The notes below the pieces were generated by a model. It was not told the origin of the DNA and did not search any database. It was given only the letters and a program-made list of their open reading frames with translations. This document shows positions 39,983 through 49,037 of a stretch of DNA of 59,838 bases, in pieces; positions within the stretch are counted from its first letter, which is position 1, and every line of letters starts with the position of its first letter. This DNA comes from Aeromicrobium sp. (lineage in GTDB: Bacteria > Actinomycetota > Actinomycetes > Propionibacteriales > Nocardioidaceae). The stretch spans positions 1 through 59,838 of the forward strand of contig JALRCA010000243.1 of NCBI GenBank assembly GCA_023257515.1, read 5' to 3'. The position numbers and the translations under genes were made by a program.

Positions 39983-41191
39983 ATGACAGCTCTTGCGACG
40001 CCGCAGTCCCGGACGGACGGGCGCATGCCCCACGGCATCGGCTTCTGGGTCATCGCCCTGGCCTTCCTCACCCAGATGGCGTTCTGCGCCGTCCCCACCC
40101 CGCTCTACGCGATCTACCAGGAGCGCGACGGCTTCGCGACGATCGTCGTGACGGTGATCTTCTCCGTCTACGCCCTCGGCGTGGTGCTGAGCCTCTACCT
40201 GGCGGGTCACGTCTCGGACTGGCTCGGACGGCGGCGGGTGATCGTCGGCTCGCTCCTGGTCAACGCCGCGGCGTCGATGCTCTTCCTGGTGTGGAACGAC
40301 GTGGCAGGTCTGGTCGTCGCCCGCTTCGTGAGCGGGCTCGGCATCGGTGCCCTGACGGCCACGGCCACGGCACACCTCGCCGAGCTGAACGTGGCCGCGC
40401 GGCGTCCGGACGGCCGCGCGGGGATGGTGTCGACGTCGGCCAACCTCGGCGGCATCGGCCTCGGCCCGCTGGTCGGCGGGTTCTTCGCCACGTGGTCCGA
40501 CCATCCGCTCACGGTGCCGTTCGTCGTGTTCGCGGTCGTGATGGCTGTCGAGGCCGTCCTCGTCGCCCTCGTGCCCGAGACCGTGGACCGGCCCGATCAG
40601 CGTCCGGCCTACGCCCCCCAGCGGATCGCCGTGCCGGCCGGGTCCCGGTCCGTCTTCTGGTCCGCCGGCGCCTCGGCCTTCGGCTCCTTCGCGGTGCTCG
40701 GCACGTTCATGGGCCTGTCGCCGACCTTCCTGGTGGGCCTGCTCGGCCACCACTCGCACCTGCTGGCCGGCGTGGTCCCGTTCGTGGTGTTCGCCTCCGC
40801 GGCGGCAGCCCAGCTGCTGACGGTGAGCCTGCTCCCGCGGACCCAGACACTCGTGGGGATCGGCCTCGCCGTGCTCGGGCTGGCCGGACTCGCGGTCAGC
40901 GCCCCGACCGCCTCGCTCACGTTCTTCGTCGTCGGTGGCGGGATCGCCGGCGCGGGCGTGGGCATCCTGTTCCGCGCTGCCCTGGGGGCGGCGGCGTCCG
41001 TGGCCGCCCCGGGTCGTCGCGGCGAGACCTTGGCCGGGATCTTCCTGGTCGCCTACGCCGGCATGACCGTTCCCGTCCTGCTCACCGCGGTCGCGCTCAG
41101 CGTGTGGCCCCCGGTCGACGTGCTGGTGGGGCTGAGCGTCCTCGCTGCGGCGGTGGTCACGGTCGCCGGGGCCCGCATGCTGCGGCGCTGA
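39983..41191 (+). CDS. MFS transporter
   Basis: 402 aa, 12 helices. FCAVPTPLYAIYQERDGFAT in helix 1 and YLAGHVSDWLGRRRVIVGSL (loop motif) identify it as a DHA1-like exporter. The ATG at 39983 is preceded by GGGGG; the in-frame start at 39959 is less well placed. It is divergent from LysR and convergent with IclR at 41211 (19-bp gap). Substrate unknown. Confidence 0.9.
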   Translation: MTALATPQSRTDGRMPHGIGFWVIALAFLTQMAFCAVPTPLYAIYQERDGFATIVVTVIFSVYALGVVLSLYLAGHVSDWLGRRRVIVGSLLVNAAASMLFLVWNDVAGLVVARFVSGLGIGALTATATAHLAELNVAARRPDGRAGMVSTSANLGGIGLGPLVGGFFATWSDHPLTVPFVVFAVVMAVEAVLVALVPETVDRPDQRPAYAPQRIAVPAGSRSVFWSAGASAFGSFAVLGTFMGLSPTFLVGLLGHHSHLLAGVVPFVVFASAAAAQLLTVSLLPRTQTLVGIGLAVLGLAGLAVSAPTASLTFFVVGGGIAGAGVGILFRAALGAAASVAAPGRRGETLAGIFLVAYAGMTVPVLLTAVALSVWPPVDVLVGLSVLAAAVVTVAGARMLRR

Positions 41192-41210
41192 GCGACGACG
41201 TCCCTCGCCG

Positions 41211-42011
41211 TCAGGAGACGGACGTCCCGGCTGACGACCCGCCGAGTCGGGTCGAGAGCAGCTCGGCCGCCTCGCGGAGCGCACCCGTGAACCCGACGAG
41301 CTCCTCACGGCCGGCGCGCGCCGCCGGCACGGACACGCTGAGCGCCCCCGCCAACCCGCTGTGGTCGAAGACAGGCATGGCCACGGCGACCACTCCCGCG
41401 ATGCGCTCCTGGAGCGAGATCGCGTAGCCGTTCGCCCGGACCTCTGCGAGCCGTTCGTCGAGCTCGTCGACGGCGCCGCCCTGTGCCTCGAGGCGGGCGC
41501 GGGCGGCGTCGAGCCGATCGTCGGTCGTGAAGGCCAGCAGGGCCTTGCCGGGCGCCCCGAGGTGCGGTTCGCGCGCAGCGCCCAGGTCCGTGTACGTGCG
41601 TCTCAGCGGGTGGTGCGACTCGACCTGAGCGATCGTGCGACGACTCGGCTCCTCGTCGAGCACGTGCAGGCCGACCGTCTCGCCGGTCCGGTCCCGGAGC
41701 CAGGTCATGACCGGCTTCGCCTGGATCTCGAGCGACAGGTGCTCGCGAGCGACGTCGGCCAGGTTCAGCAGCCGAGGACCGAGGGAGTAGGCCGTCGTCT
41801 CGGGCACCTGGGTCATGAGCCCGTGACTGACGAGGGCCATGACGAGGCGGTGGGTGGTGCCCCGCGTGAGACCTGTGTGCCGGGCGATCTCGGAGATCCC
41901 GGCGACGGGTCGAGCGCGCGAGAACGTCGACAGGATCGCGACGGCACGGTCGATCGACTGGACGCCCCCTGCGCCGCTCGACCCCTCGCGCTCCGCGCCC
42001 CGCTCGCTCAC
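41211..42011 (-). CDS. IclR-family regulator, probably of the SLC13/PrpD genes
   Basis: 266 aa. wHTH SIDRAVAILSTFSRARPVAG, ISEIARHTGLTRGTTHRLVM; effector domain EPHLGAPGKALLAFTTDDRL and RANGYAISLQERIAGVVAVA. GTG start. It is divergent from the SLC13 transporter and MmgE/PrpD genes, 123 bp away, so it likely senses the transported acid or its product. Confidence 0.9.
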   Translation of the reverse strand: MSERGAEREGSSGAGGVQSIDRAVAILSTFSRARPVAGISEIARHTGLTRGTTHRLVMALVSHGLMTQVPETTAYSLGPRLLNLADVAREHLSLEIQAKPVMTWLRDRTGETVGLHVLDEEPSRRTIAQVESHHPLRRTYTDLGAAREPHLGAPGKALLAFTTDDRLDAARARLEAQGGAVDELDERLAEVRANGYAISLQERIAGVVAVAMPVFDHSGLAGALSVSVPAARAGREELVGFTGALREAAELLSTRLGGSSAGTSVS

Positions 42012-42099
42012 CCGCCGATCGTAGTCGGGCGCTCGACCGGCTACGCCCGCGCCGTCGACAGGGGTTGTGCTGTGGCGACCGTCACGTTACGGTGATGCC

Positions 42100-42116
42100 C
42101 GTTATACGGAACAACG
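42100..42116. promoter_or_regulatory. Candidate IclR operator
   Basis: CGTTATACGGAACAACG has CGTT/AACG ends and a partly palindromic, A+T-richer centre, 18 bp before the SLC13 start. It resembles IclR-type sites, but the match is imperfect. Confidence 0.35.
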
Positions 42117-42134
42117 TTTCAGGAAGTGGGCACT

Positions 42135-43691
42135 ATGGCGACGCTGACAGATCCTCCGACACGCGGCGACGGGCCTGCGGCCCTCACCGGGCAGGAACGC
42201 TTCGACGACCTCCGCGGCCGTATCGGTCTGTGGCTCGGCCCGCTGCTGTTCGGCGTCGTGCTGCTGACGGCCGACGGTCTGGAGTGGCCCCAGCGCGCAC
42301 TCGCGGCGATCTTCGCCCTGGTGATCGTGTGGTGGATCTCCGAGGCCCTGCCACTGGCCGTCACGGCGATCTTCGCCGTCCTGATGTGCGTGTTCATGGG
42401 CGTCGGTGACGAGGAGACGGTGCTGGGAGCGTTCGGCAACGACACGATCTTCACGTTCCTCGGCGGGTTCGTCGTGGCACGGTCGATGACCGTCCACGGG
42501 CTCGACCGACGGCTGGCTCTCAAGCTGCTCTCGTCCTCGTCGATCGTGAGGTCGCCGGCCCGGACCGTGATCGCCTTCGGAGGCATGGCCGCGCTCATCT
42601 CGGCCTTCGTCTCCAACACGGCGACGGTCGCGATGCTCTTCCCGATCGGCGTGGGCATCGTCCTCGCCGTCAGCCGCATCAGCCAGGCCGACGGTGGCCC
42701 GGACCTGTCTCGGTCGCGGTGGGCCACGGCGATGATGCTCATGATCGCCTACGGTGCGTCCATCGGCGGTCTGCTGACGCCGGTCGGTGCCCCCCACCAG
42801 CTGATCGGTCGAGACCTGGTCGAGAAGCAGACCGGTGAGACGATCTCGTTCGTCGAGTGGGTGCTCATGTTCGCCCCGATCGTGCTCGTCATGTTCGTCG
42901 TGCTCGCCTTCGTCCTGCTCCTGCTCAACCGTCCGGAGGTCAAGGAGCTGCGCGGCGCCGAGGAGTACGTGGCCCAGCAGCGCCAGGAGATCGGCGGGTT
43001 CAGCCGAGGAGAGGCGAACACCCTCGTCGCGTTCGCCGCGGCCGTCACGCTGTGGACGCTCCCCGGCGTCCTGAGCATCGTGATCGGCGAGGACAGCGCA
43101 CCGGTGACGTGGCTGACCGAGCACGTCACCGAGGGCGTCGCCGCCGTCTTCGCCGCGACCCTGCTGTTCGTCCTGCCCCTGCCGCGCGCCGCGTCGGGTG
43201 GTCGTCGCTCCGCGACCCTCACGTGGTCCGAGGCCGTCAAGATCGACTGGGGCGTCATCCTGCTCTTCGGCGCCGGCACCGTGATCGGCAAGCTCTCGTT
43301 CGAGACCGGCCTGGCCAGGGTGCTCGGCGACGGGCTCGCCGAGAAGACCGGGGTGTCGTCGCTCGTCGCCATCACGATCCTGGCCGCGGTGACGGCGTTG
43401 CTCGTCTCCGAGACCACGAGCAACACCGCGAGCGCGGGGATCGTCGTGCCGATCGTCGTGCCGATCGCCGTCGCCGCGGGAGTCGACCCGCTCATCCCCG
43501 GCCTCGTCGCCACGGCCGCCGCCGGCTACGGCTTCATGCTCCCGGTCTCGACGCCGCCGAACGCGATCGTCTACGGCTCCGGAATGGTCCCGCTGACCAA
43601 GATGCTGCGCAGCGGCATCGTCTTCGACGTCCTCGGGATGGTCGTCCTCGTCACCGGCGTCCTGCTCGTGGCACCCCTCGTGGGCCTCTGA
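42135..43691 (+). CDS. SLC13/DASS-family anion (dicarboxylate) permease
   Basis: 518 aa, about 11-12 helices. The two repeat signatures are intact: FVSNTATVAMLFPI and SETTSNTASAGIVVPIVVPI (the SNT motifs that bind sodium and carboxylate), and PVSTPPNAIVYGSG, the DASS C-terminal signature. Sodium-coupled uptake of di- or tricarboxylates is the usual role. ATG at 42135 with AGGAAG upstream. It precedes the MmgE/PrpD gene by 37 bp, so uptake and catabolism are likely cotranscribed. Confidence 0.92.
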   Translation: MATLTDPPTRGDGPAALTGQERFDDLRGRIGLWLGPLLFGVVLLTADGLEWPQRALAAIFALVIVWWISEALPLAVTAIFAVLMCVFMGVGDEETVLGAFGNDTIFTFLGGFVVARSMTVHGLDRRLALKLLSSSSIVRSPARTVIAFGGMAALISAFVSNTATVAMLFPIGVGIVLAVSRISQADGGPDLSRSRWATAMMLMIAYGASIGGLLTPVGAPHQLIGRDLVEKQTGETISFVEWVLMFAPIVLVMFVVLAFVLLLLNRPEVKELRGAEEYVAQQRQEIGGFSRGEANTLVAFAAAVTLWTLPGVLSIVIGEDSAPVTWLTEHVTEGVAAVFAATLLFVLPLPRAASGGRRSATLTWSEAVKIDWGVILLFGAGTVIGKLSFETGLARVLGDGLAEKTGVSSLVAITILAAVTALLVSETTSNTASAGIVVPIVVPIAVAAGVDPLIPGLVATAAAGYGFMLPVSTPPNAIVYGSGMVPLTKMLRSGIVFDVLGMVVLVTGVLLVAPLVGL

Positions 43692-43728
43692 GCGCCCCGT
43701 CCACCGCATCCTCACCGAAGGGACCGAC

Positions 43729-45741
43729 ATGTCCTCCGTTCTCGACCGACTCGCCCACGACCTCACGACGGCAGCGCGCTCGCCGCTGCCCCCGCCCGTG
43801 CTCGACGCCGCCCGCCGAACACTCTTCAACGTCCTCGCGACGACCGTCGGAGCCGCCGAGCAACCCGCGACCGAGATCGTCGTCGGTGCTCTCGCACCGT
43901 TCGCCGAGTCGGCCGGGGCCGGCCTCGCGTGCTCCGTCCCCGGACGCGTCGAACGGCTGGCGCCGCTCGATGCAGCCCTCGCCGTCGGGGTGGCCGCGCA
44001 CCTCGACGACTACGACGACACCCATCTGCGCACGGTGATCCACCCCGGCGCCGTCGAGCTCGCGACCCTCGTCGCCCTGCAGCACGACATCGGTGATCGC
44101 GCCGCCGAGGACGTGCTCGCTGCCGTGGCGTGGGGGGTCGAGGCACAGCTACGCCTCGGCAATGCCGTCTCGCCGGAGCACTACGACGCCGGCTGGCACA
44201 TCACCGGCACCTGTGGACCGGTCGGCGCGGCCGTCACCGGCGCACTCCTGGCGGGTCTCTCGGCCGAAGAGCTCACCACGGCGCTGAGGCTGGCCGTCGC
44301 CGGTGCGGTCGGCAATCGTGAGGGGTTCGGCTCCATGACCAAGCCCTTCCACCCGGGCGTCGCCCCGGTCCACGGCCTCCGGGCCGTCGAGCTGGCGCAA
44401 CGGGGGATCTCGGTCGACGACACGCTGGACGGACCCGACGGCTTCTCGGCGCGGCTCGCCGACGGCGTGCTCCGTGCGGAGGAGGTTCTGTCCGACCTGG
44501 GACACCGGTGGGAGATCCTCGACAACGCCTTCAAGCCGTACCCGTGCGGGATCGTCACGCACCCGGCGATCGAGGCCGCCGAGGCACTGCACTCGGCGGA
44601 GGACGAGCTGGCGGCCGAGGTCGACGAGATCGTGCTGACCTGCCACCCGCTCGTCCCCGAGCTCACCGGCAACCTGGCGCCGACCGACGGCCTGCAGGCT
44701 CGGTTCTCGACGGCCCACGGGGTGGCCGCCGGCCTCCTGACCGGCCGTGTCGACCTCGCCGCCTACGCCGACGACTTCGTCGGCTCCGAGGCCGCCGTGC
44801 GCCTGCGCTCACGGGTCCGGCTCGTCCCCGACGAGGGATGCGCCCGCGACGAGGCCCACCTCGCGGTGCGCCGCGGCACGACCTGGACGAAGTCCCACGT
44901 CGAGCACGCGCGCGGGAGCCTCGCGCGCCCGCTGACCGAGCCCGAGCTCCTCCGCAAGGCGGAGGGTCTGGTCGAGCCGATCCTGCCAGGGGGTGCGCGA
45001 CTCCTCGACGAGCTGTTGCGGTCGACGACGGACCGCTGGTGGGCCGACGTCCTGAGCGGTGTCACGCCCGACCGGCCCCCGCGGGTGACGACCCCTGCCC
45101 TGCGGGTCCCGGAGCCCAGCCCGGACCGGCGGCTCGCGGAGTGGCTCGTGAGCGACCCCGTCGGGGCCGACCCGCGGCTGAGCGAGGTCATGGCTGCTCG
45201 CTGGCCGACGATCGTCCGGGCCGAGGACCCACGAGTCACGGCCATGGCGCTGGCCCGCGATCTCGACGGGGTGCTTCCCCCGGCATGGGTCGCTGCGATG
45301 GCCGGGGCCGCCGCGGTCGCTGAGGACCGTCGGCGTGCGGTCCGCGCGGCATCGACCGGGTCGTCGTTCGCGGTCCTGCTCGGGGAGCTCCTCGACATCG
45401 ACTCCGGACTCCTGTGCCAGGTCGCCTCGGGGACCGCGGCGGCCGCCGCCGCGGGGGTGGGTGCGGGCGCGATGCTCGACCTGCTGGGTCTCACCGCGAC
45501 CCAGGTCACCGGGATCCGCCCGAGGAGCGGTGACGGTCCGACGGACCTCCTCCAGGACTGTGCGGACGGTGTCACGGCGGCCCTCCTCGCGGGCGCGGGC
45601 TTCACGGGCCCGGCACGTCCCCTCACCGGGCGTCGCGGTCTGGTGACCCTGCTCGGCGTGCGAGCACCCGACCCCGGGACGGTGATCGACACGCAGCGAG
45701 CGCGACAGTTCCACGACGTCGCGTCCGCCGGAGTCCTCTGA
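43729..45741 (+). CDS. MmgE/PrpD-family protein with a duplicated C-terminal segment
   Basis: 670 aa, whereas the family is usually 440-500. Residues 1-455 are a complete MmgE/PrpD unit (AAHLDDYDDTHLRTVIHPGA, GSMTKPFHPGVAPVHGLRAV, NAFKPYPCGIVTHPAI, RSRVRLVPDE). From about residue 465 a second part begins that repeats the family's N-terminal helical pattern: VASGTAAAAAAGVGAGAMLD, LLGLTATQVTGI, CADGVTAALLAGAGFTGPAR and LTGRRGLVTLLG. Family members include 2-methylcitrate dehydratase and related lyases, epimerases and decarboxylases; the reaction here is probably on the acid brought in by the SLC13 permease. Convergent with the CocE gene, 10-bp gap. Confidence 0.88.
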   Translation: MSSVLDRLAHDLTTAARSPLPPPVLDAARRTLFNVLATTVGAAEQPATEIVVGALAPFAESAGAGLACSVPGRVERLAPLDAALAVGVAAHLDDYDDTHLRTVIHPGAVELATLVALQHDIGDRAAEDVLAAVAWGVEAQLRLGNAVSPEHYDAGWHITGTCGPVGAAVTGALLAGLSAEELTTALRLAVAGAVGNREGFGSMTKPFHPGVAPVHGLRAVELAQRGISVDDTLDGPDGFSARLADGVLRAEEVLSDLGHRWEILDNAFKPYPCGIVTHPAIEAAEALHSAEDELAAEVDEIVLTCHPLVPELTGNLAPTDGLQARFSTAHGVAAGLLTGRVDLAAYADDFVGSEAAVRLRSRVRLVPDEGCARDEAHLAVRRGTTWTKSHVEHARGSLARPLTEPELLRKAEGLVEPILPGGARLLDELLRSTTDRWWADVLSGVTPDRPPRVTTPALRVPEPSPDRRLAEWLVSDPVGADPRLSEVMAARWPTIVRAEDPRVTAMALARDLDGVLPPAWVAAMAGAAAVAEDRRRAVRAASTGSSFAVLLGELLDIDSGLLCQVASGTAAAAAAGVGAGAMLDLLGLTATQVTGIRPRSGDGPTDLLQDCADGVTAALLAGAGFTGPARPLTGRRGLVTLLGVRAPDPGTVIDTQRARQFHDVASAGVL

Positions 45742-45751
45742 GTCGTGACGG

Positions 45752-47386
45752 TCACGACCTCGTCGGCACGGTGAGGACGGGGTCGTGACCGGGCTCGACG
45801 GCGATCTCGTGCACCCGTGGACGGGCAGCACGGATGTCGCCCGGCTCGGCGAGGGCCACGGGCGAGGCGAACGCCGGGTGAGCGGTGCCGCTGAGGACGA
45901 GACGCAGACGTGTCCCGGCGGCCAGGTCGACGGCGACAGGCCTCAGGCGGATGATCGACGTGTGGAGTGCGCCCGGTTCGCCGACGACGCGAAGGTGACC
46001 GTCCGCCATGCCGGTGGAGCGGCCCCGGTGATCGACCCGGCAGAGCCGGACGTGGAGCTCGGCGTCCTCGCTGTCGACGGTGTGGTGGAGCGTGACCGTG
46101 GGCTCGCCGAGCAGTGTGGTGGCGCCCGGCAAGGGGGCGCTCGTCAGCACCAGGACGTCGGGCCGGGACTCCGTCGCGCCGTCGTCGCGAGGGCCCGACG
46201 GTGGGAAGAGGGCATGGCCGCCGGGGACCGGTGTGGGATCGGCGGGATCGTGGGTGAACCGGAGCCGGGTCGGACCCTCGACAGGACGAGTCCCGAGCCC
46301 GCTGCCGGACGCGAGGTGCACCACCGTCGGTCGCGACGTCGCCGGCCATGCCGCGGTCTCGTGCCATGTGGTGCCGCCGCTGGTCTTGATCCGGACGGCT
46401 GACCGACGGGCCAGGGGTCGTCCGCGCAGGTGGTGGTCGAACCAGTCCAGAGCCTCCTGCACGAGCAGGCGGAGTGCGCCTTTGAGCAGCAGGTCGGGGC
46501 CGTGGGCCCAGGGCCCGACGGTCAGCGCGGTCTCGACCCCGCGCTCGGTGAGCCGCTGGTGCTGCTCGAGCGTCTGGCGGATCATGACGTCGTGCCAGCC
46601 GCCCACGAGCAGCACGGGCGCGGTCGTCGACTCCAGGACCCCGTCGAGCCGGTGCGGGGCCCAGTACTCGTCCTCGACGTCGGGGTGCGTGAGCCAGTCG
46701 ACGAACCAGGGCGCCCGATCGCCGAGCAGTGCTCGCGCCGACCCGATCACGGGTGCGGGAGCGAGAGCGGGCGCGATGCGCCTGCGACGCGTCAGGTCGT
46801 GGCGGAGTGCGGCGAGCCCGGCGTGGTCCTCCTGGGTCGCGACCGACTCCGTCCACCCGAGCATGTCGTCGAGGCGGAGCGCTCCGCCGTCCCACACCAG
46901 GCGCGCGAGGTCGTGGGGGGCCACGGCGATGACCGACGCGGCCAGGTCGGCGGGCTCGTCGACGCGCAGGGCCCACTGGGTGAACCCGGTGTACGAGCCG
47001 CCGAGGGTCGCGAACGCCCCGGTGTACCAGGGCTGGTTCCGCATCCACGCGACCGTGTCGATGGCGTCGGCGACCTCGTGCCGGGCGGGCTCGAACGTCC
47101 CCTCGGAGCCGAACGTCCCGCGGCAGCTCTGGTACACCACCACGTAGCCGTTGCTGACGAACGGACGTGTGAAGAACCACGGCAGCACCCCCCTGCGCCC
47201 GTACGGGTCGCGCACGAGCACGGTGCCGACGGGCGTGCCCTCGGGCCGGTGGACGTCGGTGCGCAGACGGACCCCGTCGCGCATTGGGACGAGTGCGTCG
47301 TGGACGCGCCACCTCCTGGGCCCGAGCGGGGTCCCCGCGGCACGACCCACCAGTGCCGCGCCGCGGGGACGTCTCTCACCCGACAC
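45752..47386 (-). CDS. CocE/NonD-family hydrolase
   Basis: 544 aa. Alpha/beta-hydrolase N-terminal domain with nucleophile LGGSYTGFTQWAL, the acid region LLVGGWHDVMIRQTLEQHQR and catalytic His in VGPWAHGPDLL; the C-terminal jelly-roll (LLGEPTVTLHHTVDSEDAEL, LRLVLSGTAHPAF) is the X-Pro dipeptidyl-peptidase type. These enzymes cleave esters or amides. The GTG start at 47386 lies within the end of the upstream alpha/beta hydrolase gene (11-bp overlap), so the two hydrolases are coupled. Confidence 0.88.
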   Translation of the reverse strand: MSGERRPRGAALVGRAAGTPLGPRRWRVHDALVPMRDGVRLRTDVHRPEGTPVGTVLVRDPYGRRGVLPWFFTRPFVSNGYVVVYQSCRGTFGSEGTFEPARHEVADAIDTVAWMRNQPWYTGAFATLGGSYTGFTQWALRVDEPADLAASVIAVAPHDLARLVWDGGALRLDDMLGWTESVATQEDHAGLAALRHDLTRRRRIAPALAPAPVIGSARALLGDRAPWFVDWLTHPDVEDEYWAPHRLDGVLESTTAPVLLVGGWHDVMIRQTLEQHQRLTERGVETALTVGPWAHGPDLLLKGALRLLVQEALDWFDHHLRGRPLARRSAVRIKTSGGTTWHETAAWPATSRPTVVHLASGSGLGTRPVEGPTRLRFTHDPADPTPVPGGHALFPPSGPRDDGATESRPDVLVLTSAPLPGATTLLGEPTVTLHHTVDSEDAELHVRLCRVDHRGRSTGMADGHLRVVGEPGALHTSIIRLRPVAVDLAAGTRLRLVLSGTAHPAFASPVALAEPGDIRAARPRVHEIAVEPGHDPVLTVPTRS

Positions 47387-48227
47387 GCGTGGCCTCCCGC
47401 CGCCCGGCCGAGCGGGCGTTGGCGACGATGCGGTCGGTGAATCGGGGCCACAGCTCCTGCGGCAGCTCGTGGCCCATGCCGTCGACGATCCAGAGCTCGC
47501 TGCCAGGGATCGTCCGGTGCAGCTCGCGGGAACCATCCGGGGAGATCAGGCCGTCGGCGTCACCGTGGACCAGCAGGGTGGGGACGTCGACGGTGCTCAG
47601 CGCGTCCAGGTCGAGCCCGACGTCACCGAGGGCTTCGCGCTGCCGGACGACACCGCCGGGGTCGTAGCAGCGGTCCCACATGAGGCCTCCGAGCGTGGCC
47701 CTCCACTCGGCGTCGAAGACGTAGGTCGCCGAGGCGCAGACGCGTTCCTGCTCGACGTGGCGGGCCACGGCCTCCTCGCGCGTCGTCGCCCGGGGGATGG
47801 CTCCCAGGGACGAGGCGTCGCGGTCGTCGCCGACGAGATGCCTGGCAGAGGCGGCCGTGTAGAACAGCGCCAGGGACCGGACGTCGTGGCGGTGATGGAT
47901 CGCGAGCGCCTGTGCGACCATGCCGCCCATCGACTGACCGACGACGTGGACCGGGCCGAGGTCGAGTGCTTCGACGAGGTGATGGGTGTCGTGCGCCAGG
48001 TCGCTGAGTCCGTACGTCTGCCCGGGATACTTCTGCGACAGTCCGACGTCCCGGTTGTCGAAGCGGACGACGCGGAACCCGGCATCGGCGAGCGGTGCCC
48101 AGAACCCTTCGCGCCAGCCGAGCAGGTGGGCACCCAGGCCCTCGATCAGGACGAGGGGCTCTGCGTCGTCCGGTCCGTGCACGTCGTAGTGGATGACGGC
48201 GCCGGCGGGAGTGCGTACCTCAGGCAT
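47376..48227 (-). CDS. Alpha/beta hydrolase
   Basis: 283 aa. Oxyanion-hole region VLIEGLGAHLLGWREGFWAP; FDNRDVGLSQKYPGQTYGLS; nucleophile VVGQSMGGMVAQALA; acid VPTLLVHGDADGLISPDGSR; His DGMGHELPQELW. The cytosolic enzyme should cleave an ester, lactone or similar bond. The ATG at 48227 overlaps the ABC ATPase end by 8 bp. In an operon with a sugar-type importer it likely acts on the imported compound. Confidence 0.9.
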   Translation of the reverse strand: MPEVRTPAGAVIHYDVHGPDDAEPLVLIEGLGAHLLGWREGFWAPLADAGFRVVRFDNRDVGLSQKYPGQTYGLSDLAHDTHHLVEALDLGPVHVVGQSMGGMVAQALAIHHRHDVRSLALFYTAASARHLVGDDRDASSLGAIPRATTREEAVARHVEQERVCASATYVFDAEWRATLGGLMWDRCYDPGGVVRQREALGDVGLDLDALSTVDVPTLLVHGDADGLISPDGSRELHRTIPGSELWIVDGMGHELPQELWPRFTDRIVANARSAGRREATRVG

Positions 48228-49032
48228 GCCGTGCAACCTCCTTGGCCCGACGCATCGCCTCGATCTCCTCTTCCATGTCCTCGAACTCCTCGCCGCCGGC
48301 CATGAGGTTCAGCAGCTCGGACTTCGTCTTCTCGCCCCGTGTGAACGAGGCTGCCACGCGACCCTGGATCAGCACGACGAAGCGGTCGCCCACGGCGAGC
48401 GCGTGCTGGGCGTTGTGGGTGATGAAGACGACGGCGACACCGCGGTCCTTGGCCCGCATGATGAGCTTGAGGGTCTCGCTCGACTCCTTGACCCCCAGGG
48501 CGGACGTCGGCTCGTCGAGGATCAGGACCTGCGCACCGAAGTGCATCGCGCGTGCGATCGACAGCGCCTGGCGCTCACCGCCGGACAGCGTTCCGGCGAG
48601 CTGTCGCCCATCGGTGACGCGGCGGATCCCCATCGCCTGCAGCTCGCGCACCGCGATCGTGTTCGCCGTCCTCTCGTCGAACCGACGGAACGGGACGACG
48701 CCCTTCTTGGGCTCGGCACCGAGGAAGAAGTTCCTCGCGACGCTCATCAGGGGCACAGTGCCCCCGTACTGGTGGACCGTGCTGAGGCCCGCGGTCCGCG
48801 CGGCGTGGGGACCGTCGAACCGCACGACCTCGCCGTCGATGAGGATCTCGCCCGAGCTCGGGGTGTGGACGCCCGACATCGTCTTGATCAACGTCGACTT
48901 GCCGGCTCCATTGTCGCCAAGAAGGCAGAGTGTCTCGCCCGCGTAGGCGCTCAGTGAGATGTCCTCGAGCGCTCGGACGCCCGGGAAGGTCTTGCTGATG
49001 TGTCGCATCTCCAGCTTGGGGACGGTCGTCAT
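48220..49032 (-). CDS. ABC transporter ATP-binding protein (sugar/CUT2-type)
   Basis: 270 aa, one nucleotide-binding domain. Walker A LLGDNGAGKSTLIK, signature LSGGERQALSIARA, Walker B AQVLILDEPTSALG and H-loop VVFITHN. CUT2 ATPases such as RbsA have two fused domains; here there is one, as in FrcA-like systems. It energises the permease and binding protein encoded upstream. The C-terminus is extended with an acidic helix (EEFEDMEEEIEAMRR). Confidence 0.93.
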   Translation of the reverse strand: MTTVPKLEMRHISKTFPGVRALEDISLSAYAGETLCLLGDNGAGKSTLIKTMSGVHTPSSGEILIDGEVVRFDGPHAARTAGLSTVHQYGGTVPLMSVARNFFLGAEPKKGVVPFRRFDERTANTIAVRELQAMGIRRVTDGRQLAGTLSGGERQALSIARAMHFGAQVLILDEPTSALGVKESSETLKLIMRAKDRGVAVVFITHNAQHALAVGDRFVVLIQGRVAASFTRGEKTKSELLNLMAGGEEFEDMEEEIEAMRRAKEVARHA

Positions 49033-49037
49033 CGAGA

